DNA of 56,884 bases from Bryobacteraceae bacterium (GTDB taxonomy: Bacteria; Acidobacteriota; Terriglobia; Bryobacterales; Bryobacteraceae): contig JAIEPW010000091.1 of the NCBI GenBank assembly GCA_019748195.1, positions 1 to 56,884 of the forward strand, written 5' to 3'. How positions within the stretch are numbered: the first letter of the stretch is position 1; each line of letters opens with the position of its first letter. Below, piece by piece: positions 1 to 8,605 of this stretch. The position numbers and the translations under genes were made by a program. The notes below the pieces were generated by a model that saw only the letters and a program-made list of their open reading frames with translations, did not search any database and was not told the DNA's origin.

Positions 1-555
1 TTCAACCCGGAGCCGCTGCGGGACCTGCCCGCGATGTACTACGGGGGGGTGCGGATGAGGCCGGATGCCGTGGGGGCCCTGCAGCGGGCCTCCTATGAGA
101 AGTTTCCCACCGTAACCGTGATCAACATCGCCGATGCGCTGTCCATGGTGCAGGAGGTGGTGGACCAGATCGCCGTGGTGATCCGCTTCCTGTCGGCTTT
201 CGCGATTCTGGCGGGCGCCGTGATCCTGGCCGCGAGCGTGGCCGGCACGCGCTTCCGGCGGGTTCGCGAAGTGGTGATTCTGAAGACCATCGGCGCGCGG
301 CGCAAGCAGATCGCGCGGATCTTTTCTGTCGAGTTTCTGGCTCTGGGCGCGGTCGCCGGCCTGCTTGGCAGCCTGCTGGCGATCCTATTCTCCAACGTTG
401 TGATGAAGCGCCTGCTGGAAGCGGAGCTGCACTTCGACGTCGTGGCGGTGCTGGTGTCGGTGGCGGCGACGGCGCTGCTGGCCAACGCGGCCGGCTGGCT
501 CGCCAGTTTCCGGATCCTGGGGCAGAAACCGCTGGAAGTGCTCCGCGAAGAATAG
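1..555 (+). CDS. FtsX-type ABC transporter permease, C-terminal part (5' end outside window)
   Basis: The reading frame is open from base 1, so the gene begins before the window and 184 codons remain. The fragment has a short periplasmic stretch, then hydrophobic segments near residues 60-80, 110-130 and 145-165, the usual end of an FtsX domain. The cytoplasmic loop RRVREVVILKTIGARRKQI matches the motif of FtsX/YbbP-like permeases, and so does the tail FRILGQKPLEVLREE. Such proteins work with a LolD-like ATPase in exporting or extracting envelope substrates. The ATPase gene is not visible here and may lie upstream. The substrate cannot be inferred. Confidence 0.85.
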   Translation, partial: FNPEPLRDLPAMYYGGVRMRPDAVGALQRASYEKFPTVTVINIADALSMVQEVVDQIAVVIRFLSAFAILAGAVILAASVAGTRFRRVREVVILKTIGARRKQIARIFSVEFLALGAVAGLLGSLLAILFSNVVMKRLLEAELHFDVVAVLVSVAATALLANAAGWLASFRILGQKPLEVLREE

Positions 556-615
556 TCGTGGCGCCATGATCCCATGCTTCCCCCGTTCGCGCGGAAGCAT
601 ATGGAGAAACCGCCC

Positions 616-942
616 ATGCCCATCGAAATTCGCGAGCTTCAGATTCGTGTCAATGCCGGCCCGTTGAAGGCCGGACCCGAGCAGCCCTTCAGCGGCGATC
701 TCACCGAGTTGTACCGGCAATTGCCTGCCCGCGTGCGATCCTCGAGGCTGAAGGCGATCGCGATTCAGGCCTCCAGCCGCGCTGCTTTCACGGAACTCAC
801 GGACGCGAATGGGCATATCATCGCCATCTTGATCGGCCTGCTGCTTCCCGCCGTGCAGAAGGTCCGGGAGGCCGCCCATCGCCCGGCGGTTCTCGGGCCG
901 CTCGCCCAACTGCTTCGCCCGGACGGCATCGTCATCGTCTAG
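616..942 (+). CDS. Small chimeric protein: DUF5908-like N-terminus with a DUF1559/prepilin-like segment
   Basis: This is a 108-residue protein. I chose the ATG at 616 because GGAG at 603-606 lies nine bases upstream and because the product then begins MPIEIREL, the typical opening of short DUF5908 proteins found near phage-tail-like injection systems. Residues 69-87 (IAILIGLLLPAVQKVREAA) match almost exactly the segment after the cleavage site in DUF1559 (planctomycete-type) prepilins. The residues before it (AFT at 58-60) recall the FTLIELL start of such pilins, but the first half of the hydrophobic helix has become polar. No injection-system or pilus genes are in the window. Family recognition is from memory of the motifs and the function is unknown. 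Confidence 0.6.
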   Translation: MPIEIRELQIRVNAGPLKAGPEQPFSGDLTELYRQLPARVRSSRLKAIAIQASSRAAFTELTDANGHIIAILIGLLLPAVQKVREAAHRPAVLGPLAQLLRPDGIVIV

Positions 943-990
943 GACGCCTCCGGAACCGGGCCGCTTGCCGGCCCTCCCAGCGCGATTTCT

Positions 991-1037
991 TCGTAACCTT
1001 CGGCCGCCTCGCCCGTATCGTATATACGGCGTTACGA
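991..1037. promoter_or_regulatory. Inverted repeats upstream of padR, candidate PadR operator/promoter
   Basis: The heptamers TCGTAAC (991-997) and GTTACGA (1031-1037) are exact inverted copies, and between them lies the perfect 10-bp palindrome CGTATATACG (1019-1028). The stretch is AT-rich in a GC-rich neighbourhood and ends 33 bp before the padR start. PadR proteins usually autoregulate through palindromes in their own promoter, so an operator role is the natural inference. No -35/-10 pair is clear enough to call. Confidence 0.45.
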
Positions 1038-1070
1038 TATGTGTCGAGGCAATATATGCTGGAGCCACCT

Positions 1071-1406
1071 ATGAAACCGCGACAGGACGTCCCGCGCGGC
1101 CTTCCGGAGATGCTGGTCCTGAGCCTGGTGGAGGAGCGCGCCCGCCACGGCTACGAGATCGCGAAATTCATCGAAGTCCGCTCCGGGGGCGAACTCCAAT
1201 ATCACGTGGCCTCGCTCTATCCGATTCTGTACCGGCTGGAGCAGCGCGGCTGGATCCAGGGCCGCTGGGTGGAGAAGCCCGGCGAACGCCGCCGCCGCTT
1301 CTACCGGATCACCGCATCCGGCCGCAAGGCGCTGGGCGCGCAACGCCAGTCCTGGAAGGACTTCGTCGACGCCATCGAAAGGATTGCCCCATTCCGCCAT
1401 GCCTGA
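1071..1406 (+). CDS. PadR family transcriptional regulator
   Basis: This is a 111-residue winged-helix regulator of the short PadR type. I chose the ATG at 1071 because GGAG at 1061-1064 lies six bases upstream; GTG 1041 and ATG 1056 are in frame but less well placed. The N-terminal half carries the PadR signature (LVEERARHGYEIAKFIE), and the recognition helix and wing follow with VASLYPILYRLEQRGWI and RRRFYRIT. The 3' end overlaps the ADOP permease start by eight bases, so the two are almost certainly co-translated. PadR-ADOP pairs are common in Acidobacteriota, where the regulator probably represses its own transporter gene. The effector is unknown. Confidence 0.93.
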   Translation: MKPRQDVPRGLPEMLVLSLVEERARHGYEIAKFIEVRSGGELQYHVASLYPILYRLEQRGWIQGRWVEKPGERRRRFYRITASGRKALGAQRQSWKDFVDAIERIAPFRHA

Positions 1407-4116
1407 TCAGCCCGCGCCCAACTGGAACCGTTTCGTCCGGGAGCGCCTGCCGGCGCTGCCGGTCGCGCCCGCTCGCGAGGCGGAGATCATCGAGGAGCTT
1501 GCCGGGCAATTGGAGGAAGCCTACCAGGAGGCCCTGGCTCGCGGTCTGAATGACGCCGCGGCGCGGGACACGGCGGAGCGCCAGTTCTCGCCCGATGAGG
1601 CGTTGAAGCTGTCGCGCGAGATCGCCGCCGCCTCGCCGGCCCGGCGCCCGCCCGCGATTCCCGGCTTCGCCGGCGGCGGGGCGCGCCCGTTTTCGGGGAT
1701 CGCCGCCGATGTGCGCTTCGCGCTGCGGCAGTTGCTTCTCAATCCTTATTTCGCGTCGTTCGCGATCCTGCTGGCCGCGCTCGGCGTCGGCGCCAATACC
1801 GCCATCTTCAGCGTGGTAAACGCGGTGCTGTTCCGTCCGCTGCCTTACGAGAATCCCGCGCAACTGGTGGCGATCGAAACTCGCGCGGTTGCCGATCCTT
1901 CCCTTGAACCCTGGACGAGCTACCTGGATTACGTCGACCTGCGCGCCCGGACCCGGTCGTTCGAACGGATCGCCGCGATCTCTCCTGTTTGGAATGTAGT
2001 GATCCGCGCCGAGGGCGAAACGGAGCGGCTGGAAACCCTGTTCGCCACCGCCGGCATCTTCCCGCTGCTGGGCGTCCGGCCGCGGTTGGGTCGCGTCTTC
2101 ACGGAGCAGGAGGACCAGCAGGGGAGACCCGCGCCGGTCGCGGTGCTCAGCCACTCTTACTGGATGCGCCGCTTCCGCCGCGATCCGGGGGTGATCGGCC
2201 GGACGCTCGCGATCGAAGACCGTTCGATAACCGTCGTCGGAGTTCTGCCGGAGAGCTTTCGCTATCACGGCCTTACGCCCGGCGCCGCGCAAGGCGAAAT
2301 CGACTTATGGGTGCCGCTCTCGGCCAACCCGCTGATGTCCCGGGGGCGGGAGGTGCGCTTTCTCAAGGTGGCGGGCCGCCTGAATCCCGGCGTCAGCGCG
2401 GCGCAGGCCGCCGCGGAACTGGACGCCTTCGGAAGGGCGATGGCGGCACAGTATCCCGACTCCAACCGCGGCCTGGCGACCTCCGTGCGTCCATTCGTGG
2501 ATCTTGCCACCGGCAGGGTGCGGACTGCTCTTCTGGTGTTGCTGGGGGTAGTCGGACTGGTGCTCCTGATTGCCTGCGCCAGCCTGGCCAACCTGCTGCT
2601 GGCGCGCGCGGCGGGTCGCTCGCGGGAGATTGCCATCCGTATCGCCATGGGAGCATCACGCGCGCGCCTGCTGCGCCAACTGGTGACGGAGAGCATGGTG
2701 GTGGCGGCGCTGGGCGGACTCGCCGGCGCCGGACTGGCGCATTTCATGGTGCGAGCGATCCTGCGATTCGCTCCAGCCACGCTGCCTCGCAAGGAAGAAA
2801 TCGCCGTGGATCCCCAGTCGCTTGGGTTCCTGTTGTGCGCCTCGATCGTCACCGGGCTGGTCGCCGGGCTTGCTCCGGCGTTTCAGGCATGGCGCGGAGA
2901 GCTTTACGACTCGCTGAAGGACGGCGCCCGTTCCACGCCCGCCGGTGCGCAACGCCTGCGGGCTGCCCTGGTGGTGGTGGAGGTCGCGGTTTCCGTGATT
3001 CTGCTTTCGGCGGCCGGCCTGCTGGTCCACAGCTTCGCTCGCATGCTGGGCTCCGATCCCGGATTCCGCGCGGCGGGCCTGGTGACCCTCAGCACGCAGA
3101 ATCCCGCCTCCGTGTCCACGCCCGCGCAGCGCGCGGCTCTCTATCGCGCGCTGGAGGAGCGGATTGCGGCGTTACCCGGAGTGGAAGGCGTGGCCGCCGT
3201 CAGCCGCCTGCCCCTGATGGGCGTGAACCTCGGCAGCATGATTCAGATCGAAGGCCGGACGTTCGAGCGGGGCCAACAGCCCGAGGTAGAGTACCGGCGC
3301 AGCACTCCGGGTTACTTCGCCACCATGGGCATCCCGATTCTCAAGGGCCGGGCGTTCGACGAACGCGACTCCGATCCCCGGAATCAGGTCGTGGTGATCA
3401 ATGAGGCCCTGGCCCGGAAGTTCTTCCCCGCCGAAGATCCGGTGGGCCGCCGCATCGCCCTCGGTCCCGTTACGAATACGCCACGATGGATCACCATCAT
3501 CGGCGTGGCCGGCAGCGTTCGTCACTCGGGACTGGACCTGGAAGCGCCGCCGGAAGTGTATCAACCTTACGCGTACAGCCCCATGACCGCGCCGATTCTG
3601 GTGGTCCGCGCCTCGGAGGCGCGGCTGCCGGAAATCCGCGCCGCCGTACGCGCCGTGAATCCCGGCATCGCGCTGTATAACGCGTACTCCATGCCCCAGT
3701 TGCTGGATCGCGCCGTAACCCCCCGGCGCTTTCCGATGCTGTTGCTGGCCGGTTTCGCGCTGCTGGCGCTGGTGCTGGCGGCCGCCGGCCTCTACGGCGT
3801 CATCGCCCAGGGGGTGGAACAGCGCTCGCGCGAGATCGGCGTCCGCATGGCGCTCGGCGCGGCACGGGGGGACGTACTTCGGATGGTGCTGCGCGGCGGG
3901 CTGCGCCTCGCGGCCGCCGGAATCGCCGTGGGGTTCGCCGGATCGTTCGCGGTCACGCGCCTGATGAGCACGATGCTCTATGAGGTCAGTCCGCGCGATC
4001 CGCTCACCTTCACGCTGGCGCCGCTGGTGCTGTTGCTGGTGGCGATCGCCGCCTCCGTAATCCCGGCGGCGCGGGCCTCCCGCATCGATCCCGCGGTGAT
4101 CCTGCGCGGCGCCTAG
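1399..4116 (+). CDS. ADOP family ABC transporter permease (duplicated MacB/FtsX)
   Basis: This is a 905-residue inner-membrane protein. Residues 1-85 form the soluble helical prefix domain seen in ADOP permeases (RFVRERLPALPV, then an acidic helix). A MacB-type unit follows: a membrane helix at about 118-140 with the motif GVGANTAIFSVVNAVLF, a periplasmic domain to about 350, and three helices at about 375-480. A second unit repeats this from about 520 to the end, closing with QRSREIGVRMALGAARGDVL and ARASRIDPAVILR. The ATG at 1399 overlaps padR; an upstream TTG at 1384 is less likely. The protein should need a separate MacB-like ATPase, and none is adjacent. The likely role is export of peptides, toxins or lipoproteins. 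Confidence 0.93.
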   Translation: MPDQPAPNWNRFVRERLPALPVAPAREAEIIEELAGQLEEAYQEALARGLNDAAARDTAERQFSPDEALKLSREIAAASPARRPPAIPGFAGGGARPFSGIAADVRFALRQLLLNPYFASFAILLAALGVGANTAIFSVVNAVLFRPLPYENPAQLVAIETRAVADPSLEPWTSYLDYVDLRARTRSFERIAAISPVWNVVIRAEGETERLETLFATAGIFPLLGVRPRLGRVFTEQEDQQGRPAPVAVLSHSYWMRRFRRDPGVIGRTLAIEDRSITVVGVLPESFRYHGLTPGAAQGEIDLWVPLSANPLMSRGREVRFLKVAGRLNPGVSAAQAAAELDAFGRAMAAQYPDSNRGLATSVRPFVDLATGRVRTALLVLLGVVGLVLLIACASLANLLLARAAGRSREIAIRIAMGASRARLLRQLVTESMVVAALGGLAGAGLAHFMVRAILRFAPATLPRKEEIAVDPQSLGFLLCASIVTGLVAGLAPAFQAWRGELYDSLKDGARSTPAGAQRLRAALVVVEVAVSVILLSAAGLLVHSFARMLGSDPGFRAAGLVTLSTQNPASVSTPAQRAALYRALEERIAALPGVEGVAAVSRLPLMGVNLGSMIQIEGRTFERGQQPEVEYRRSTPGYFATMGIPILKGRAFDERDSDPRNQVVVINEALARKFFPAEDPVGRRIALGPVTNTPRWITIIGVAGSVRHSGLDLEAPPEVYQPYAYSPMTAPILVVRASEARLPEIRAAVRAVNPGIALYNAYSMPQLLDRAVTPRRFPMLLLAGFALLALVLAAAGLYGVIAQGVEQRSREIGVRMALGAARGDVLRMVLRGGLRLAAAGIAVGFAGSFAVTRLMSTMLYEVSPRDPLTFTLAPLVLLLVAIAASVIPAARASRIDPAVILRGA

Positions 4117-4155
4117 TTTTTCGTGCCCGGAGCCGGTGCGTGGCATACTGAGTCC

Positions 4156-5403
4156 GTGACCCGGTTCCTATTGCTTTCCGTATTCGCCTTCCCGCTCGCG
4201 GCCCAGACCAGCATCCGCTGCGGCAAGCTGCTGGACGTTCGTACGGGCCAGGTCCGCAATAACGTTGTGATCACGGTGGAGAAGGACCGGATCCTTGCCG
4301 TCGGACCGGGTTCCACCGCGGCGGCGATCGATCTCTCACGTGGTACCTGCCTGCCGGGTATCATCGACGCCCACGAACACCTCACCTCCGATCCGTCGCA
4401 AAGCGGCTACCAGGGTCTGGGGACGTCCGTGCCGCGACAGGCGATCCTGGGCGTCAAGAACGCGCGCGCCACCTTGCGAGCCGGGGTGACCACCGTGCGC
4501 AACGTAGGCGCCGACGGATTTTCCGACATCGCGCTACGGGACGGCATTAACGAGGGCGACGTTGAAGGACCCCGGATGCTGGTGTCCGGCCCCTCGCTGG
4601 GCATCACCGGAGGACACTGCGACAATGCTCTGCTCGCGCCGGAATTCAAGTATTCCGGCGAGGGAGTCGCCGATGGTCCGTGGGCGCTGCGGGCCAAGGT
4701 CCGGAACAACATCAAGTACGGCGCCGACCTCATCAAGATTTGCGCCACGGGAGGCGTGCTCTCCAAGGGCGACTCCGTCGGCGGGCCGCAACTCACCGAA
4801 GAAGAAATCCGGGCGATCGTGGATGAGGCGCACCAGCATGACCGCAAGGTGGCTGCGCATGCTCACGGAACGGAAGGGATCAAGCGCGCCATCCGCGCCG
4901 GAGTGGACTCCGTTGAGCACTGCTCCTTCATTGACGAAGAGGGAATTCGCCTGGCCAGGGAGAAAGGCACGTTCCTGGTGTTCGACATTTACAATGACGA
5001 CTTCATCCTGCAGGAAGGGATCAAGGTGGGCATGCTGCCGGAGTTCATCGAGAAGGAAAAGCTGGTGGGCAAGACCCAGCGCGAGAACTTCCGCAAGGCG
5101 TACCTGGCGGGGGCGAAGCTGGCGTTCGGCACCGACGGCGGGGTGTATCCGCACGGCGACAACTGGAAGCAGTTTCCGTACATGGTCGAGTTCGGAATGA
5201 AGCCGGGCGAAGCGCTGCGGGCCGCCACCCTGACCTCGGCGGAGTTGCTCGGCCTGGGCGGGAAAACCGGAGTCCTGGAAGCGAATCACCTGGCCGACAT
5301 CATCGCCGTGGAAGGCGATCCGCTCGCCGACATTCGGGTGATGGAGAAGGTCCGCTTCGTGATGAAGGACGGCAAGGTGTATCGCAACGACTGGGGTCGC
5401 TAG
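4156..5403 (+). CDS. Exported metal-dependent amidohydrolase (imidazolonepropionase-like)
   Basis: This is a 415-residue TIM-barrel hydrolase. The GTG at 4156 is preferred over GTG 4123 because it puts a signal peptide (MTRFLLLSVFAFPLAAQ) at the N-terminus, pointing to the periplasm. Metal and catalytic residues of the superfamily are visible: HEH in GIIDAHEHL, a probable carbamylated lysine in ADLIKICATGG, histidines in AAHAHGTEG and DSVEHCSFI, and the aspartate in AFGTDGGVYPHGDN. Relatives are often annotated as Xaa-Pro dipeptidase or imidazolonepropionase, so a peptide-like substrate is possible but not shown. It starts 39 bp after the ADOP gene and ends 19 bp before the acyl-CoA dehydrogenase. 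Confidence 0.88.
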   Translation: MTRFLLLSVFAFPLAAQTSIRCGKLLDVRTGQVRNNVVITVEKDRILAVGPGSTAAAIDLSRGTCLPGIIDAHEHLTSDPSQSGYQGLGTSVPRQAILGVKNARATLRAGVTTVRNVGADGFSDIALRDGINEGDVEGPRMLVSGPSLGITGGHCDNALLAPEFKYSGEGVADGPWALRAKVRNNIKYGADLIKICATGGVLSKGDSVGGPQLTEEEIRAIVDEAHQHDRKVAAHAHGTEGIKRAIRAGVDSVEHCSFIDEEGIRLAREKGTFLVFDIYNDDFILQEGIKVGMLPEFIEKEKLVGKTQRENFRKAYLAGAKLAFGTDGGVYPHGDNWKQFPYMVEFGMKPGEALRAATLTSAELLGLGGKTGVLEANHLADIIAVEGDPLADIRVMEKVRFVMKDGKVYRNDWGR

Positions 5404-5422
5404 GCGGCTGTAGGATGATTTC

Positions 5423-6592
5423 ATGACCACTGCCGCGCCTGATGTCCGCCGCGCCCGCGGCCCGTTCTACACCGAAGAGCATGAAGCCTGGCGGAAAACG
5501 CTGCGGCGTTGGGTGGACCAGGAAATCGCGCCTTTCGTCAATGACTGGGATGAAGCGGAGACGTTTCCCCGCGAGCTGTACCGCAAGGCGTCGGAGATCG
5601 GGCTCCTAAGGCTGGGCTACCCCGCGGAGTACGGTGGCATCCCGGACAAGGATCCGTTCCTGAGCATCGTAACCACGGAGGAGTTGAACCGCCCTGCCTG
5701 CGGCGGCCTGGCTGCCAGCCTGATGAGCCACTCCATAGGTTCTCCGCCCATCGCCGCCGCCGGAACCGCCGGGTTGAAGGCCAGAGTCCTTCCGCGAATT
5801 CTGAGCGGCGAAAAGATCTCCTGCCTGGCCATCACCGAGCCCTCCGGCGGGTCCGACGTTTCGGCGATTCAAACCTCGGCGGTGCGGGACGGCGAGGACT
5901 ACGTGGTGCGCGGCTCCAAAACGTTCATCACCTCCGGCATGCGCGGCGACTACTTCACGGTTGCCGTACGCACCGGAGGTCCGGGGATCGACGGGATATC
6001 GCTGCTGCTGATTGAGGCGGACCGCCCGGGGGTCGCGCGGACGGAACTCAAGAAAATGGGCTGGTGGGCATCGGACACCGCGACATTGTACTTTGATGAC
6101 GTGCGCGTGCCCGCCGCCAACCTTCTGGGCGAGGAAAACCGCGGCTTCCGGCTGATCATGAACAACTTCAACTCGGAACGGCTGGGCATGGCCGCCGGCG
6201 CGAACATGAACGCGCGAGTCGCGTTCGAGGAAGCCCTTGCCTGGGCGCGGGAGCGGCACACGTTCGGGCAGAGGCTCGCGGATCATCAGGTGATCCGGCA
6301 CAAGCTGGTGGAGATGGCGCGCGCGGTTAACGCCACTCAGGCATATCTCGAGTTGACCGCATGGCGGCTGGCCAACGGCGAGTCGCCCGTGGCCGATCTC
6401 GCCATGCTGAAGATTCAGGCCACGCAGACCATGGAGTTCTGCGCGCGCGAGGCGGTCCAGATCTTCGGCGGCGCCGGCTACATTCGCGGCCATAAGGTGG
6501 AGCGGATCTACCGCGAGGTCCGCGTGAACGCGATCGGCGGCGGATCCGAGGAGATCCTGCGGGATCTGGCGGCGCGGCAAATGAAGATCTGA
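5423..6592 (+). CDS. Acyl-CoA dehydrogenase
   Basis: This is a 389-residue flavoenzyme of the acyl-CoA dehydrogenase fold: N-terminal helical domain (to about 120), beta domain (CLAITEPSGGSDVSAIQT and GSKTFITSGMRGDYF, binding FAD and acyl-CoA) and C-terminal helical domain (FGGAGYIRGHKVERIYREV). It catalyses alpha,beta-dehydrogenation of acyl-CoAs and passes electrons to ETF. The usual catalytic Glu near the C-terminus (YEGT in short-chain enzymes) is replaced by IGGGSEE. As in isovaleryl- and long-chain enzymes, the base is probably the Glu in NSERLGM. The substrate is not determined. No beta-oxidation genes are adjacent. Confidence 0.92.
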   Translation: MTTAAPDVRRARGPFYTEEHEAWRKTLRRWVDQEIAPFVNDWDEAETFPRELYRKASEIGLLRLGYPAEYGGIPDKDPFLSIVTTEELNRPACGGLAASLMSHSIGSPPIAAAGTAGLKARVLPRILSGEKISCLAITEPSGGSDVSAIQTSAVRDGEDYVVRGSKTFITSGMRGDYFTVAVRTGGPGIDGISLLLIEADRPGVARTELKKMGWWASDTATLYFDDVRVPAANLLGEENRGFRLIMNNFNSERLGMAAGANMNARVAFEEALAWARERHTFGQRLADHQVIRHKLVEMARAVNATQAYLELTAWRLANGESPVADLAMLKIQATQTMEFCAREAVQIFGGAGYIRGHKVERIYREVRVNAIGGGSEEILRDLAARQMKI

Positions 6593-6596
6593 TCGC

Positions 6597-6848
6597 TTAA
6601 GCGGGCTCGAAACCGGCGGCGCGGATCGTGTCGCGGGCCCGTTCCAGATCGCCGGGAAGCACGTACAGGAACGCGCCCACGCGTTCCGTCCGGAAGATCA
6701 TCCCGCCCACGTAGGTCCCGGTCTCCACCGCGTAGTCGATCTTGGCGCTCTCGAGCAGCGACTCGACGGCCAAGGCGTGCTTTAGCTTCTTGGCGATGTA
6801 AAGGAGATCCAGTTCCTGGTCGCCGAAGAACTCGGGGTCGCGGCGCAT
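6597..6848 (-). CDS. Small DUF2007-like protein
   Basis: This is an 83-residue soluble protein, starting at the ATG 6846-6848 two bases after the stop of the upstream 145-residue gene, so it is probably translationally coupled. The pattern of a helix with alternating leucines followed by VESLLESAKIDYAVE and a closing VLPGDLERARDTIRAAGF resembles DUF2007, a ferredoxin-like fold often called a putative signal-transducing protein. The match is by pattern only. A longer reading frame reaching 6956 would overlap the neighbour by about 100 bp and is not supported. Confidence 0.6.
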   Translation of the reverse strand: MRRDPEFFGDQELDLLYIAKKLKHALAVESLLESAKIDYAVETGTYVGGMIFRTERVGAFLYVLPGDLERARDTIRAAGFEPA

Positions 6849-6850
6849 CC

Positions 6851-7288
6851 CTACCGCGCGCGGGCTCTCTTCAGGAACGTTTCGTAGAACTCGTCGCCTT
6901 CCGTCTTCTTCAGGTAATCCCCGAATTCGTTGCCGACTTTCTCCAGGTGCTTCCACAAGCCCGGATTCTTCCGCAACTCACGGATCTCGGCGATCAGCGG
7001 GCGCACCTTCTCCCACACGATCACCAGCTCGCGGTTGGACTGATAGAAGAGTTCGGCGTTCAGAATCCCGCCGGTGATGAAGGAGGCGGCCATGTCCCAG
7101 TAGGTCACCACCATGCGGAAGTTCGCGTCCATGCCGGAGCCCTGCGGGGCGATCTTGTTGAGTTCGTCCACGGTGGCGGCGCGGAACTCGCTCATCATCC
7201 ACTGCCTCGCCTGGCGCATCCTCTCCTCCCGCCGGAGTTCGTAAAGTCGGAGGACCAGGTTTGCGTCATCGTAGGTCGCTTGAGCCAT
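6851..7288 (-). CDS. Conserved hypothetical helical protein (DUF4760-like)
   Basis: This is a 145-residue, mostly helical and charged protein with no signal peptide or clear membrane segment. Its N-terminus (TYDDANLVLRLYELRREERMR), central tryptophan-rich VVTYWDMAASFI and a stretch ending in KKTEGDEFYETFLKR recall acidobacterial proteins of the DUF4760 type, but I cannot confirm the family. It is the first gene of a two-gene minus-strand unit with the DUF2007-like gene and is transcribed away from dprA. The function is unknown. Confidence 0.65.
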   Translation of the reverse strand: MAQATYDDANLVLRLYELRREERMRQARQWMMSEFRAATVDELNKIAPQGSGMDANFRMVVTYWDMAASFITGGILNAELFYQSNRELVIVWEKVRPLIAEIRELRKNPGLWKHLEKVGNEFGDYLKKTEGDEFYETFLKRARAR

Positions 7289-7338
7289 TACTCCTCAGTC
7301 TACTGAGAATTCCACGTGTCCGGCGGCACCACTAGGAT

Positions 7339-8499
7339 ATGAGGGCTTCGGCGATGGACGCGGAGGAAGTGCTGCACTGGCTGGCGTTGCTCCTGGTGCC
7401 GGGGCTAGGCCCGCGAAAAGGCGCGGAACTGGTCAGCCGGAGGCGCGGTGTCCGGGGCATTTTTCAGTCCTCGCGATCCGAACTGGAGGCGGAGGGCGTG
7501 TCCGGAACGGTGGCCCAGACGATTGCCAGCGGCTGCACGTTTGAGCTGGCGGTGGAGCAGCAGCGCAGAATCAACGCCTCGGATGTTGAGGCGATACCCC
7601 TTTGGGATCAACAATATCCGGCCCCACTTCGGGAGATCTTCGACCCTCCCTTGGTTCTTTTCTGCCGCGGCCGCATCGAATTGTTAGGCACCGTGATGCT
7701 GGGGGTGGTGGGTACCCGCCGTCCCACGGCTTATGGCGCCATGGCCGCTGAGAGGCTCTCCGCCGACCTGGCGAAGGCTGGCCTCACCATCGCCAGCGGG
7801 ATGGCTCGCGGCGTCGATACGGCGGCTCACCGGGGCGCGCTGGGGGCCCACGGGAACACGGCGGCCGTGTTTGGATGCGGTTTGGATCACATTTATCCGT
7901 CCGAAAACCGGAAGCTCGCGGCGGAGATTGGGGAGAAGGGTCTGTTGATTTCGGAGTTCCCGATGGGGACCCCCGCTTACCCTCAGAATTTTCCTATCCG
8001 CAACCGGATCATCAGCGGGCTGAGCTCCGGGGTGTTGATCGTCGAGGGGGCCGAGTATTCGGGATCCGCGATTACCGCCAAGCTCGCGCTCGATCAGGGC
8101 CGGGAGGTCTTCGCCGTGCCCGGGAACATCACTTCCCGCATGAGTTGGGCGCCTAACCTGTTGATCAAGCAGGGGGCTAAGTTGGTGCAGGAGTGGAATG
8201 ACGTGGTGGTGGAGCTGCGGCCCGAACAGCGGCGGATGCTCTCGGCCGAGCGCCGCAATCAGTTGAATCTATTGGAGGAATCGGGCCCGGACCTGAACGA
8301 TGCCGCGCGCCGCGTGCTGCGCGCCTTGAAATTGGACCAGCCGGTGCAACTGGACGTGCTGATGGAGCCAGGGCGGCCTGAATCCTTAGACACGCTTTCG
8401 TCATCCGAGATCATTGCAGCCTTGTTCGATCTCGAACTGCAAGGGCTGGTCCGGCAACTGCCGGGCAAGCAATTTATCAGGGTTTGGGCCGAGTCTTAA
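7339..8499 (+). CDS. dprA: DNA-processing protein DprA (DNA uptake/recombination mediator)
   Basis: This is a 386-residue protein with an N-terminal helix-hairpin-like region (GLGPRKGAELVSRRRG), the Rossmann-like DprA core from about residue 110 (VMLGVVGTRRPTAYG, ASGMARGVDTAAHRGALGA, ISEFPMGTPAYPQNFPIRNR) and a C-terminal winged-helix region from about 310. DprA protects incoming single-stranded DNA and loads RecA during natural transformation. The start is either ATG 7339 or ATG 7354 (MDAEEVLHW); GAGGG before 7354 makes the second possible. dprA next to topA is a common bacterial order, and topA follows after 106 bp. Confidence 0.95.
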   Translation: MRASAMDAEEVLHWLALLLVPGLGPRKGAELVSRRRGVRGIFQSSRSELEAEGVSGTVAQTIASGCTFELAVEQQRRINASDVEAIPLWDQQYPAPLREIFDPPLVLFCRGRIELLGTVMLGVVGTRRPTAYGAMAAERLSADLAKAGLTIASGMARGVDTAAHRGALGAHGNTAAVFGCGLDHIYPSENRKLAAEIGEKGLLISEFPMGTPAYPQNFPIRNRIISGLSSGVLIVEGAEYSGSAITAKLALDQGREVFAVPGNITSRMSWAPNLLIKQGAKLVQEWNDVVVELRPEQRRMLSAERRNQLNLLEESGPDLNDAARRVLRALKLDQPVQLDVLMEPGRPESLDTLSSSEIIAALFDLELQGLVRQLPGKQFIRVWAES

Positions 8500-8503
8500 G
8501 GGC

Positions 8504-8540
8504 GTCTCCCGGACGGGTTAGACAGCCGGACTCGGGAGAC
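8504..8540. promoter_or_regulatory. Inverted repeat between dprA and topA
   Basis: GTCTCCCG (8504-8511) and CGGGAGAC (8533-8540) are perfect inverted copies separated by 21 bases, immediately after the dprA stop. There is no T-run, so it is not a classical terminator. It could be a rho-dependent or processing hairpin, or a protein-binding site in the topA leader. The remaining 65 bp before topA are plain. Confidence 0.4.
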
Positions 8541-8605
8541 CGTGGTAAGATTCGGGTTGTTCGGAACCCTCATACTCAAGACCGTAATCTTAAGAACTTT
8601 TCAAT

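Noticed and set aside
6849-6956. N-terminal extension of the DUF2007-like protein
   Set aside because: It would overlap the coding sequence of the upstream gene and its extra residues are Arg/Glu-rich without any domain character.
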